DNA of 7,138 nt from [Eubacterium] saphenum. GTDB lineage: Bacteria > Bacillota > Clostridia > Oscillospirales > Ruminococcaceae. The translations under genes and the position numbers were made by a program. The DNA is taken from positions 1-7,138 of the forward strand of contig SFHN01000064.1 of assembly GCA_004555635.1 (NCBI GenBank), read 5' to 3'. Each line of letters starts with the position of its first letter. The first letter of the stretch is position 1. This document shows positions 1 to 5,724 of this stretch, one piece after another. The notes below the pieces were generated by a model. It was not told where the DNA came from. It saw only the letters and a list, made by a program, of their open reading frames with translations, and searched no databases.

Positions 1-1
1 T

Positions 2-802
2 TATGTCGATGAAGCAGAGGTGAAGAAAAGCGGCGCTGCGGATAAGCTGATGGTTCGCGCGGTATCGCTGACCAAGGAGCAGGCGTATCGGTTTTCCGAT
101 ATCCTCACAAAGCTTCCCACTGACAAGGCGAAGGTGACTACTCTCGAACAGTTCAAGCTTGACGCGCTCTCCCGCATTGAATCGGGGGTATCCCGCTTCA
201 GCGTAAGCAGCACGGGCTTCTCCGCGATGAGCAATTTCGAGGAGGACAAGCTCGTTGTGTTCAGCGTTCCGTTTGACAAGGGTTGGAGCGCGAAAATCGG
301 CAGCGAGCCCGCCGAAATCTTTAAGGTAAACGGCGGGCTTATGGCGGTGCGCGTGCCGTCGGGCTTCCGCGAAATAACGTTTAAGTATCGCACTCCGGGA
401 GCGACGGCGGGAATTGTCCTGACGATTGTCGGGATAGTGCTTTCCGCTTTGTATATCGCGTATTTCAGGCTTTTCTCGCGCAAAAAGGTGAACGCTTATG
501 TTCATCTGTACGATACTGAGCAGGTCGGCGGCGTAAAGGCGCACAGCTCCTATATCGCGCAGCTTTCAAGGCAGATTTACGACTGCGTTGACAAAACTCC
601 CGCGAAAAAGAACGAAACGCCCGAAGCAGAGCTTCTTTGGCCCGACAACGGCGAGATGTTTGACATAAGCGAGCGGTCAGAGCCGCCCGCGCAGCCCGAG
701 CCTGAGCGCACGTCGCACCTTATGGAGCACGACGAGGCATACAAGCTGCTTGAGGAGCTTGACGAAAAGAAGCGGCGGGAAAACGATGACGATATTTTCT
801 GA
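2..802 (+). CDS. YfhO-family membrane protein, C-terminal part (5' end outside window)
   Basis: The reading frame is open from the left edge (first full codon at base 2) to a TGA at 800-802, giving 266 visible residues of a larger protein. Visible residues 87-133 carry the hallmark end of the YfhO family: a beta-rich segment with FSVPFDKGW, then a lysine/valine/asparagine-glycine stretch and a FKYRTPG ending. One hydrophobic membrane segment follows (about residues 135-158, rich in I, V, L and A). Family members are large polytopic membrane proteins. In Bacillus and Listeria, relatives are implicated in glycosylating lipoteichoic acid with a lipid-linked sugar donor, so a role in surface-polymer glycosylation is inferred. 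Oddly, about 108 hydrophilic residues follow the last membrane segment, proline-rich in the middle and highly charged at the end (LDEKKRRENDDDIF); YfhO proteins I know of end soon after that helix. It probably shares a transcript with the Nudix gene 16 bases downstream. The family is confident; the exact substrate is unknown. Confidence 0.85.
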   Translation, partial: YVDEAEVKKSGAADKLMVRAVSLTKEQAYRFSDILTKLPTDKAKVTTLEQFKLDALSRIESGVSRFSVSSTGFSAMSNFEEDKLVVFSVPFDKGWSAKIGSEPAEIFKVNGGLMAVRVPSGFREITFKYRTPGATAGIVLTIVGIVLSALYIAYFRLFSRKKVNAYVHLYDTEQVGGVKAHSSYIAQLSRQIYDCVDKTPAKKNETPEAELLWPDNGEMFDISERSEPPAQPEPERTSHLMEHDEAYKLLEELDEKKRRENDDDIF

Positions 803-818
803 TACGGAGGTAAACACA

Positions 819-1367
819 ATGCATCTTGAGGAGAAAACCCTGTCAAGCGAGCAGAAATTCGACGGCAGGGTGGTAAAGCTTTTTGTGGACAAGGCGGAGC
901 TTGAAAACGGCGAGGTAGTATCCCGCGAGGTTATACGGCACCCCGGCGGAGTATGCGTGCTTCCGCTTGACGAGGACAACAACGTGCTGTTTGTGGAGCA
1001 GTTTCGCTATCCGCACGGCAGAGTGCTGCTCGAAATCCCTGCGGGCAAGCTTGAATACGGCGAGAAGCACTACGACTGCGGTCTGCGCGAGCTGAAGGAA
1101 GAAACGGGCTGCACCTGCGACCGCTACGACTATCTCGGCAGCCTTATCCCGACGCCCGCTTACTGCGGCGAGGTGATTCATATGTACCTTGCGCGCGGGC
1201 TGCACTACGGCGCGCAGAAGCTTGACGACGACGAGTTTCTCGACGTAAAAAAAATACCGCTCGAAAAAGCGGTGGAAATGATTATGAACAACGAAATCGC
1301 AGACAGTAAGACCCAGATAGCAATTCTGAAAACGAAGCTGCTTCTTGAAAAGGAAAGCCGCGGGTAA
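819..1367 (+). CDS. Nudix hydrolase, ADP-ribose pyrophosphatase type
   Basis: This 182-residue protein is a Nudix hydrolase that most likely splits ADP-ribose into AMP and ribose 5-phosphate in the cytosol. The complete Nudix box spans residues 76-98: G76, E82, then RELKEETGC with the metal-binding glutamates E91, E94 and E95. The box is preceded by EIPAGKLE, which is typical of the ADP-ribose (NudF/YqkG) subgroup. The downstream PTPAYCGEVIHMYLA (residues 111-125) matches the substrate-loop region of that subgroup, with the acidic E118. The final hydrophobic position of the box is a cysteine (C98), a mild deviation. The start is the ATG at 819, because a GGAGG at 806-810 sits 8 bases ahead. 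An in-frame upstream start at 750 lies inside yfhO and would add a tail unlike the family. The 16-base gap to yfhO suggests one transcript. Substrate is inferred from the subgroup; other nucleoside-diphosphate sugars are possible. Confidence 0.9.
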   Translation: MHLEEKTLSSEQKFDGRVVKLFVDKAELENGEVVSREVIRHPGGVCVLPLDEDNNVLFVEQFRYPHGRVLLEIPAGKLEYGEKHYDCGLRELKEETGCTCDRYDYLGSLIPTPAYCGEVIHMYLARGLHYGAQKLDDDEFLDVKKIPLEKAVEMIMNNEIADSKTQIAILKTKLLLEKESRG

Positions 1368-1410
1368 AGAGGGTATTCATTTTTGTGGATAGAAAAATTA
1401 GCCCTCAAAA

Positions 1411-1463
1411 ATGGGGTCAAGGGCAGCGCCCTCGTCGCCGTCCGCAGACGGCGAAATCCCCAT
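1411..1463. repeat. Three-way-junction inverted-repeat unit
   Basis: ATGGGG (1411-1416) is complementary to CCCCAT (1458-1463) and closes an outer stem of 6 bp. Inside it are two further hairpins. AGGGC (1420-1424) pairs with GCCCT (1428-1432) around a 3-base loop. TCGCCGTC (1435-1442) pairs with GACGGCGA (1447-1454) around CGCA. Together they could fold as a compact three-way junction in RNA from either strand, or as a cruciform. The base pairing is read directly from the sequence; any function is unknown. Confidence 0.6.
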
Positions 1464-1510
1464 AAAAAAGGCGCTAAAGGGGTTTGGGGGTTGCAACGTT
1501 GTCCCACAAA

Positions 1511-1532
1511 GGCGGCGCAAGGATGCGCCGCC
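1511..1532. repeat. Perfect 9-bp GC-rich hairpin
   Basis: GGCGGCGCA (1511-1519) and TGCGCCGCC (1524-1532) are exact reverse complements separated by AGGA. This is a very stable hairpin. On the plus strand it is followed by CAAAAAGG and not a T-run. On the minus strand it is followed by TTTGTGGG, which is too weak a T-run for a convincing intrinsic terminator. Confidence 0.65.
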
Positions 1533-1585
1533 CCAAAAAGGACAGCTTGTACAATGAGTTTTCCCAAAATGGGACCATCTATAAC

Positions 1586-1645
1586 TATTTGTCCCTTTCC
1601 TTCCAAAACAGTCCGGGAGACTGTTTTGGAAAGTATATACAAATA
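1586..1645. repeat. Long imperfect palindrome downstream of spoVG
   Basis: TTCCAAAACAGTC (1601-1613) and GACTGTTTTGGAA (1619-1631) form a perfect 13-bp stem with a 5-base loop (CGGGA). Farther out, TATTTGT (1586-1592) pairs with ACAAATA (1639-1645) across an internal loop of 8 and 7 bases. The whole 60-base structure lies 27 bases past the spoVG stop. Neither side of the stem has a run of T, so it is not a standard Rho-independent terminator, though it could protect or process 3' ends of the converging spoVG and Nudix transcripts. It could also be a terminal part of the surrounding repeat element. Confidence 0.65.
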
Positions 1646-1671
1646 ACCACACATAGGATAATACCCAAAGC

Positions 1672-1929
1672 CTACTGCATATAGTGGTGATACGCGTCGA
1701 GGATTTTTTCCTCGATTTCCTCGCGGACGTCTGCGGATATCGGGTGGATTATGTCGCGGAAGATACCGCTGTCCTCGCGGCGGCTTGGCATTGCTACAAA
1801 CATTCTGTCGTCGCCCTGCACTAGCTTTATGTCGTGCACGGCTATTGCGTTGTCAATGGTGATTGAAACCACCGCGCGAAGCCTGCCGTCGCACATAGTT
1901 TTTCTTATCTTGATGTCGCTGATTTCCAT
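1672..1929 (-). CDS. spoVG: SpoVG family regulator
   Basis: This 85-residue protein matches SpoVG over its full length. It has the N-terminal beta-strand with a positively charged patch (IKIRK), GRLRAVVSITID at 15-26, AVHDIKLVQG at 30-39, the signature FVAMPSRR at 44-51 and FRDIIHPI at 57-64. It ends in an acidic, helical region, and its length is usual for the family. SpoVG binds nucleic acid: in Bacillus it affects sporulation and septum formation, and in Staphylococcus and Listeria it modulates surface, virulence and lysozyme-resistance genes. The ATG at 1929 is preceded on the minus strand by a strong GGAGGAG (1940-1934). The gene stands alone, diverging from the HAD-murC operon and converging with the Nudix gene. 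In B. subtilis spoVG is driven by sigma-H; here I see only a GAAT-type -10-like core and no matching AGGA -35. Identification is near certain; its targets in this organism are unknown. Confidence 0.96.
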   Translation of the reverse strand: MEISDIKIRKTMCDGRLRAVVSITIDNAIAVHDIKLVQGDDRMFVAMPSRREDSGIFRDIIHPISADVREEIEEKILDAYHHYMQ

Positions 1930-2046
1930 AAATCTCCTCCGTAAACTGTGATGTTCTGTTGACGGTAATATTATGGAGGATACTGCGGCAGAATATTCAT
2001 AGCGCAGCCGATGCTTGAATAAAATAATTTGAAAAGGGGAGAGCAG
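1930..2046. promoter_or_regulatory. Divergent promoter region of spoVG and the HAD-murC-dipeptidase operon
   Basis: This 117-base gap separates two diverging start codons and must hold the spoVG promoter and probably that of the plus-strand operon. For the plus strand the best candidate is TTCATA (1996-2001), an 18-base spacer and TAAAAT (2020-2025), which would give a very short leader. For the minus strand, weak candidates are a -10-like CATAAT (1975-1970), or TTCAAG (2019-2014) with TATTCT (1995-1990). Two 8-base palindromes sharing an AATATT core, TAATATTA (1966-1973) and GAATATTC (1991-1998), have centres 25 bases apart and could be operator sites. All assignments are by eye; the box choice is uncertain. 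Confidence 0.45.
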
Positions 2047-2865
2047 ATGAAAACGCTGTACCTCTCAGACCTTGACGGCACGCTGCTTTCGGGCAGTCAG
2101 ACCGTTTCGGACTTCACCGCACGCACGATAAACGAGCTTGTTTCGCGCGGAATGGTTTTCTCCTACGCCACCGCCCGCGGCTTTGGCACGGCGACAAAGG
2201 CGACCTCGGGGATAACCGCGAAAATCCCGCTGATTGTATACAACGGCGCTTTTATTATGGATAACGCAACGGGCGAGCGCCTTTACGGCAGCTTTTTCGG
2301 GGAGGATATCGACGAGGTTATAATATCACTGATACGGGGCGGAGTTTACCCGATTGTTTACAGCATACAGCAAAACCGCGAGCGCTTTTCCTATGTGCCG
2401 AAAAAATGCTCGCGCGCTGCTATGGAGTTCATCGAAACGCGCCGCGACAGCCGAAACAACCCCGTCGAAAACGAATGCGGGCTGTTTGCGGGGCAGCGGT
2501 TTTACCTCTCCTGCATTGACGACGAGGAAAAGCTGCGCCCGTTCTGGGTGCAGTATAAAGAGCGCTACAACTGCGTTTATGCCCGCGACATTTACTCGGG
2601 GGAGCAGTGGCTTGAGATAATGCCGAAGGCTTCGTCAAAGGCGGCAGCGGCAAGGCGGCTTATGGATATGCTTTCCTGCGAGCGGCTGGTGGTATTCGGC
2701 GACGGGCTGAACGACATCGACCTGTTCCGAATGGCGGACGAGAGCTATGCGGTCGAAAACGCCGAGACGCAGCTCAAAAGCATTGCGACAGCGATAATCG
2801 GCAGCAACGACAGCGACTCCGTCGCGAAAAAGCTGCTTGACATTTATACACAAAAAGGGGAATAA
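2047..2865 (+). CDS. Cof-type HAD-superfamily hydrolase (class IIB phosphatase)
   Basis: This 272-residue protein is a soluble haloacid-dehalogenase-type phosphatase of the Cof/YkrA-like class IIB. Motif I is SDLDGTLL with the nucleophile D8 and acid/base D10. Motif II lies at the ATARG segment (T42). The type IIB cap domain occupies roughly residues 80-190. Motif III is in LEIMPKASSKAAA (lysine K194 or K198, with K198 at the usual catalytic place). Motif IV is FGDGLNDIDLF with D219 and D223 for Mg2+. Length and motif order are normal. Family members dephosphorylate sugar phosphates, pyridoxal phosphate or flavin precursors, and sequence alone does not fix the substrate. The start is the ATG at 2047 behind GGGGAGAG (2036-2043); a TTG at 2029 in frame lies upstream of that site and is unlikely. 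The stop is 2 bases before the murC start, so the two genes are almost surely translated from one mRNA. Confidence 0.92.
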   Translation: MKTLYLSDLDGTLLSGSQTVSDFTARTINELVSRGMVFSYATARGFGTATKATSGITAKIPLIVYNGAFIMDNATGERLYGSFFGEDIDEVIISLIRGGVYPIVYSIQQNRERFSYVPKKCSRAAMEFIETRRDSRNNPVENECGLFAGQRFYLSCIDDEEKLRPFWVQYKERYNCVYARDIYSGEQWLEIMPKASSKAAAARRLMDMLSCERLVVFGDGLNDIDLFRMADESYAVENAETQLKSIATAIIGSNDSDSVAKKLLDIYTQKGE

Positions 2866-2867
2866 TC

Positions 2868-4262
2868 GTGGAAAATTATCTTGAGAACAAGAAGCACATA
2901 CATTTTATCGGAATCGGAGGAAGCGGAATGTACCCGCTCGCGCAGATACTCCACACGCGCGGCTACTACCTGACCGGCTCGGACAACAACGAAACCACAA
3001 CGCTTCAGGCGGTGCGCGATATGGGCATTCCCGTTATGATGGGGCAGCGCGCGGAGAACATCGAGGGCGCTGACCTTATCGTGTACTCCGCGGCGATTAT
3101 GGCGGATAACCCCGAGCTTGTAGCGGCAAAGGCAAGCGGCGTGCTTACCATTGAGCGCAGCGACCTTCTCGGGCTTGTCACGAGCGAGTTTTCAAAGGCA
3201 TTCTGCGTTTCGGGAACTCACGGAAAAACCACAACCTCCTCTATGCTTACGATGATTATGCTAAGCGCGGGCATTGACCTTTCGGCGGTTATCGGCGGCA
3301 AGCTTAAAGCAATCGGCGGCAGCGGACGAGCGGGAAAAAGCGAGTATATGGTGTGCGAGGCGTGCGAGTTTGTTGACACGTTCCTAAAGCTTTTCCCGAA
3401 TATCTCGATTATCCTGAACATCGACCGCGACCATATGGATTACTTCAAAACTATGGATAATCTGAAGCGCAGCTTCTCTAAATTCTGCACGCTTACGACC
3501 GATATAATTGTCGCAAACGGCGACGACGAGAACACTATGGAAGCGGTTCGCGCTTCCGACACGAAGGCGAAGCTTGTCACCTTCGGAAAGACGGATAAGA
3601 ACGACTTTTACGCGGCGGATATCCGCCACATTTCCGATTTCCACACCGATTTTGCGCTTATGCATAACGGCGCAAGGCTGTGCGATATCGCCATTCACGT
3701 TCCCGGAATTCACAACGTGTATAACGCTGTCGCCGCGTGCGCTGCGGCTTATTCGGCGGGACTTCCCGTGGCGGCGCTTAAAGACGGGCTTGACAAATTC
3801 GGCGGCGCGCTCCGCAGGTTTGAGTGCCGCGCGGTAATAAACGGCGTGACTATCGTAGACGACTACGGACATCACCCCGCCGAGATAACCGCGACGCTTA
3901 AAACCGCAAAGGACATGAGCTTCAAGCGCGTTTGGGCGGTTCATCAGCCGTTTACCTATTCCCGCACGGCAATGCTGCTTGACGAGTTTGCAAAGGCGCT
4001 GTCGATAGCCGACAGGGTTGTGCTCAGCGAGATTATGGGCAGCCGCGAGAAAAACACCTACAACATCTACGCGCGCGACCTTGCCGCGAAGATTGACGGC
4101 TGCGTCTGGCGAACAACTCTCGAAGAAGTAGCGCGGTATGTTGCGGACAACGTGCAAGAGGGCGACCTTGTTATAACGACGGGCTGCGGCGATGTGTACA
4201 AGGCAGCGGATATGATGATTGAAATGCTGAAAGAAAAAGAAAACGGAACTGACAAAGGGTGA
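2868..4262 (+). CDS. murC: UDP-N-acetylmuramate--L-alanine ligase
   Basis: MurC joins L-alanine to UDP-MurNAc using ATP, the first amino-acid step of peptidoglycan precursor synthesis in the cytosol. The 464 residues show the full Mur ligase layout. An N-terminal UDP-binding Rossmann domain carries HFIGIGGSGM (12-21) and a GSDNNET loop. The central ATPase domain has the P-loop GTHGKTT (116-122), EACEF (164-168; the Firmicutes variant also seen in B. subtilis MurC), NIDRDHMDYF (184-193) and GIHNVYN (280-286). The C-terminal domain has DDYGHHPAEI (331-340) and HQPFTYSRT (359-367). The HQPFTYSRT block and the GIGGSGM loop point to MurC and not MurD, MurE or MurF; Mpl is less likely given the EACEF form. 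The start is GTG at 2868, 6 bases after GGGGA (2857-2861). The HAD gene stop is 2 bases upstream, indicating coupling. The gene sits outside the classical mra/dcw cluster in this window. Confidence 0.96.
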   Translation: MENYLENKKHIHFIGIGGSGMYPLAQILHTRGYYLTGSDNNETTTLQAVRDMGIPVMMGQRAENIEGADLIVYSAAIMADNPELVAAKASGVLTIERSDLLGLVTSEFSKAFCVSGTHGKTTTSSMLTMIMLSAGIDLSAVIGGKLKAIGGSGRAGKSEYMVCEACEFVDTFLKLFPNISIILNIDRDHMDYFKTMDNLKRSFSKFCTLTTDIIVANGDDENTMEAVRASDTKAKLVTFGKTDKNDFYAADIRHISDFHTDFALMHNGARLCDIAIHVPGIHNVYNAVAACAAAYSAGLPVAALKDGLDKFGGALRRFECRAVINGVTIVDDYGHHPAEITATLKTAKDMSFKRVWAVHQPFTYSRTAMLLDEFAKALSIADRVVLSEIMGSREKNTYNIYARDLAAKIDGCVWRTTLEEVARYVADNVQEGDLVITTGCGDVYKAADMMIEMLKEKENGTDKG

Positions 4263-4267
4263 ACGAA

Positions 4268-5653
4268 ATGACTGATAGAATACGCGAATATATCTACTCA
4301 CACAAAAGCGAGCTTCTGGAAACGCTCCGCACGCTCGTTGAAATCCCCTCGGTAAAGGGCGAGCCAAAGCCAAACGCTCCGTTCGGCGAGCAGCCTAAAA
4401 GGGCGCTCAATGCGTTTGCCGAAATCTGCGCCGACGCGGGGCTTGCCGTGGAACTTGTTGAAAACGCTGTCGGCAGCGCGGACTACTGCCCCGCGGGCGA
4501 GGTTAAGCTCGGCATACTCTGCCACCTTGACGTTGTTCCCGCCGAGCCGAAAAGCTGGAAAAGCGACCCGTTTTCGCTTGTCGAGCGCGACGGCGTTCTT
4601 TTCGGCAGGGGAGTTATCGACGACAAAGGCCCCGCAGTGGCGGCGCTTTTTGCGATAAGGTGCATAAAGGAGCTGTCTATACCGCTTAAGGGCGGCGTTC
4701 GGCTGATTTTCGGAACGGACGAGGAAAACGGCTCGGAGGATATGGCGCTGTATAAAGCAAAGCGCGCTCTCCCGCCGATGGTGTTCACGCCCGACGGCGA
4801 GTTTCCCGTGATAAACATCGAAAAGGGTATGATGCGCTCGCGTTTCGGCGGGAAACACAGCGGCGGCAGCGTCGTTTCGTTTGTCGGCGGAAAAATCCCG
4901 AACGCCGTTCCCGAGAGCGCAAAAGCCGTGCTTAGGGGAATTTCTTCCGAGATTATTTCCGCAGAAATATCGCGCGACAGCAGCGGCGCACGCTTTTCCG
5001 TTTCGCAGGAGAACGGCGCAGCCGTAATCACCGCAGAGGGCAAATCCGCTCACGCTTCCACCCCGCAGGGCGGAATAAACGCAGTAACCGCGCTGATTTC
5101 GCTGCTTAACCGCCTGCCGCTTGAAAGCGGAGAGCAGCGCGACATTCTGAAAGGGCTTGAGCGCGTTTTCCCGTTCGGAGAAACCGACGGAGCGTCGGCG
5201 GGGCTGAAATGCTCCGACGAGAAGAGCGGCGCGCTTACCTGCGTTTTCAGCATTTTCAGTATGGACGAGAACGGCTGCGAGGGCACGGTTGACGTCCGCT
5301 TCCCCGTTTGCGCAAGCCTGAAGCAGGTCGAAGCCGCCGAGCGCGAAGCGTTTTCCAAAGCGGGCTGCGAGTTCCTTGGGTTTATGGGCGACGAGCCGCA
5401 TTTTGTTGACGAAAGCAGCGAGTTTGTTCAGGCGCTGCTGCGTGTTTACGAGCGCGTTGAGGGCGAAAAGGGCAGGTGCATTGCAATCGGCGGCGGAACC
5501 TATGTCCACAACATCGAGGGCGGCGTTGCATTCGGCGCGGAGCGCGGTGATACCGACTACCATATGCACGGCGCCGATGAATGGATAACCGCCGACGAGC
5601 TGCTGCGCGACGCGGTGCTTTTTGCAGAGGCAATTGCGGAGCTTTGCGGCTGA
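4268..5653 (+). CDS. Sapep/PepV-family M20 metallo-dipeptidase
   Basis: This 461-residue protein has the dinuclear zinc site of M20 peptidases in the PepV/Sapep arrangement. Key residues are CHLDVVP with H86 and D88 (second shell), VIDDKGP with bridging D119, GTDEENGSED with the catalytic base E152 and metal ligand E153, PDGEFP with D176, and a C-terminal HGADEW with H434. A lid or dimerisation-like insert fills about 190-360. GGGTYVHNIEGGVAFG near the C-terminus is also typical of the family. Such enzymes cut dipeptides with a free N-terminus in the cytosol, some acting on D-Ala-containing substrates, so recycling of wall or nutritional peptides is plausible next to murC but is inference. 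I chose ATG 4268 because AAGGGTGA (4255-4262) lies 5 bases ahead; a GTG at 4259 overlaps the murC stop and lacks its own site. The ribosome binding site includes the murC stop codon, implying translational coupling. It is the last gene of the operon. Confidence 0.92.
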   Translation: MTDRIREYIYSHKSELLETLRTLVEIPSVKGEPKPNAPFGEQPKRALNAFAEICADAGLAVELVENAVGSADYCPAGEVKLGILCHLDVVPAEPKSWKSDPFSLVERDGVLFGRGVIDDKGPAVAALFAIRCIKELSIPLKGGVRLIFGTDEENGSEDMALYKAKRALPPMVFTPDGEFPVINIEKGMMRSRFGGKHSGGSVVSFVGGKIPNAVPESAKAVLRGISSEIISAEISRDSSGARFSVSQENGAAVITAEGKSAHASTPQGGINAVTALISLLNRLPLESGEQRDILKGLERVFPFGETDGASAGLKCSDEKSGALTCVFSIFSMDENGCEGTVDVRFPVCASLKQVEAAEREAFSKAGCEFLGFMGDEPHFVDESSEFVQALLRVYERVEGEKGRCIAIGGGTYVHNIEGGVAFGAERGDTDYHMHGADEWITADELLRDAVLFAEAIAELCG

Positions 5654-5672
5654 TTCAGGAGTAAACAGAAAA

Positions 5673-5707
5673 ATCCCCCGAGAAGGATTTGCGCCTTTTC
5701 GGGGGAT
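5673..5707. terminator. Bidirectional Rho-independent terminator between dipeptidase gene and pilT
   Basis: ATCCCCCGAGAAGG (5673-5686) pairs along 14 positions with CCTTTTCGGGGGAT (5694-5707), with one G-U wobble (5682/5698) and a 7-base loop. Reading the minus strand, the stem runs straight into TTTTT (5673-5669, the first T in the stem), a good terminator for pilT. Reading plus, it is followed by ACTTTTG, a weaker T-run that can still serve the dipeptidase operon. It sits 19 bases after the dipeptidase stop and 17 bases after the pilT stop on the other strand. Confidence 0.88.
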
Positions 5708-5724
5708 ACTTTTGTGAAATTTTA

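Larger units (their letters stand above)
1368..1671. repeat. Gene-free structured intergenic element with nested inverted repeats
   Basis: These 304 bases separate the convergent Nudix and spoVG genes and hold no credible gene. Several inverted repeats lie end to end: a three-way-junction unit at 1411-1463, a perfect 9-bp hairpin at 1511-1532, a small 5-bp hairpin at 1562-1574 and a long imperfect palindrome at 1586-1645. There are also 8-base palindromes at 1490-1497, 1494-1501 and 1547-1554. GTCCCA (1501-1506) can pair with TGGGAC (1570-1575), closing an outer stem around the 9-bp hairpin; this competes with the small 1562-1574 hairpin. Composition alternates between GC-rich stems and A- or G-runs such as GGGGTTTGGGGG (1479-1490), unlike the flanking coding DNA. 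The look is that of a dispersed REP- or MITE-like repeat of clostridial genomes, but only one copy is visible here, so copy number is inference. No transposase or clear target-site duplication was seen. Confidence 0.6.

Noticed and set aside
750..818. An upstream in-frame start for the Nudix gene at 750.
   Set aside because: It lies inside the yfhO coding region and adds residues unlike the family; the GGAGG at 806-810 clearly selects ATG 819.
1369..1406. GAGGG/CCCTC inverted repeat just after the Nudix stop as a terminator.
   Set aside because: The stem is only 5 bp with a 28-base loop and is not followed by a T-run.
1479..1490. G-quadruplex from GGGGTTTGGGGG.
   Set aside because: Only two G-runs are close together, too few for an intramolecular quadruplex; the next G-run is more than 60 bases upstream.
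1205..1654. Reading frames on both strands across the intergenic element (e.g. 1383-1646 plus, 1398-1652 minus, 1484-1684 plus).
   Set aside because: They run through the hairpins, have no ribosome binding site at the right place, resemble no protein family and reflect the palindromic sequence; such frames are often miscalled as small hypothetical genes.
1973..2002. Nine-codon plus-strand mini-ORF in the divergent promoter region.
   Set aside because: There is no ribosome binding site ahead of its ATG, and it overlaps likely promoter elements.
4259..4267. GTG start at 4259 for the dipeptidase, overlapping the murC TGA.
   Set aside because: The AAGGGTGA at 4255-4262 is properly spaced for ATG 4268, and the GTG has no site of its own. 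It remains a minor alternative adding three residues.
3384..5569. Long minus-strand frames opposite murC (3384-4373) and the dipeptidase gene (4298-5569).
   Set aside because: Both are antisense shadows of well-recognised genes, caused by codon bias in moderately GC-rich DNA; their translations have no family motifs.
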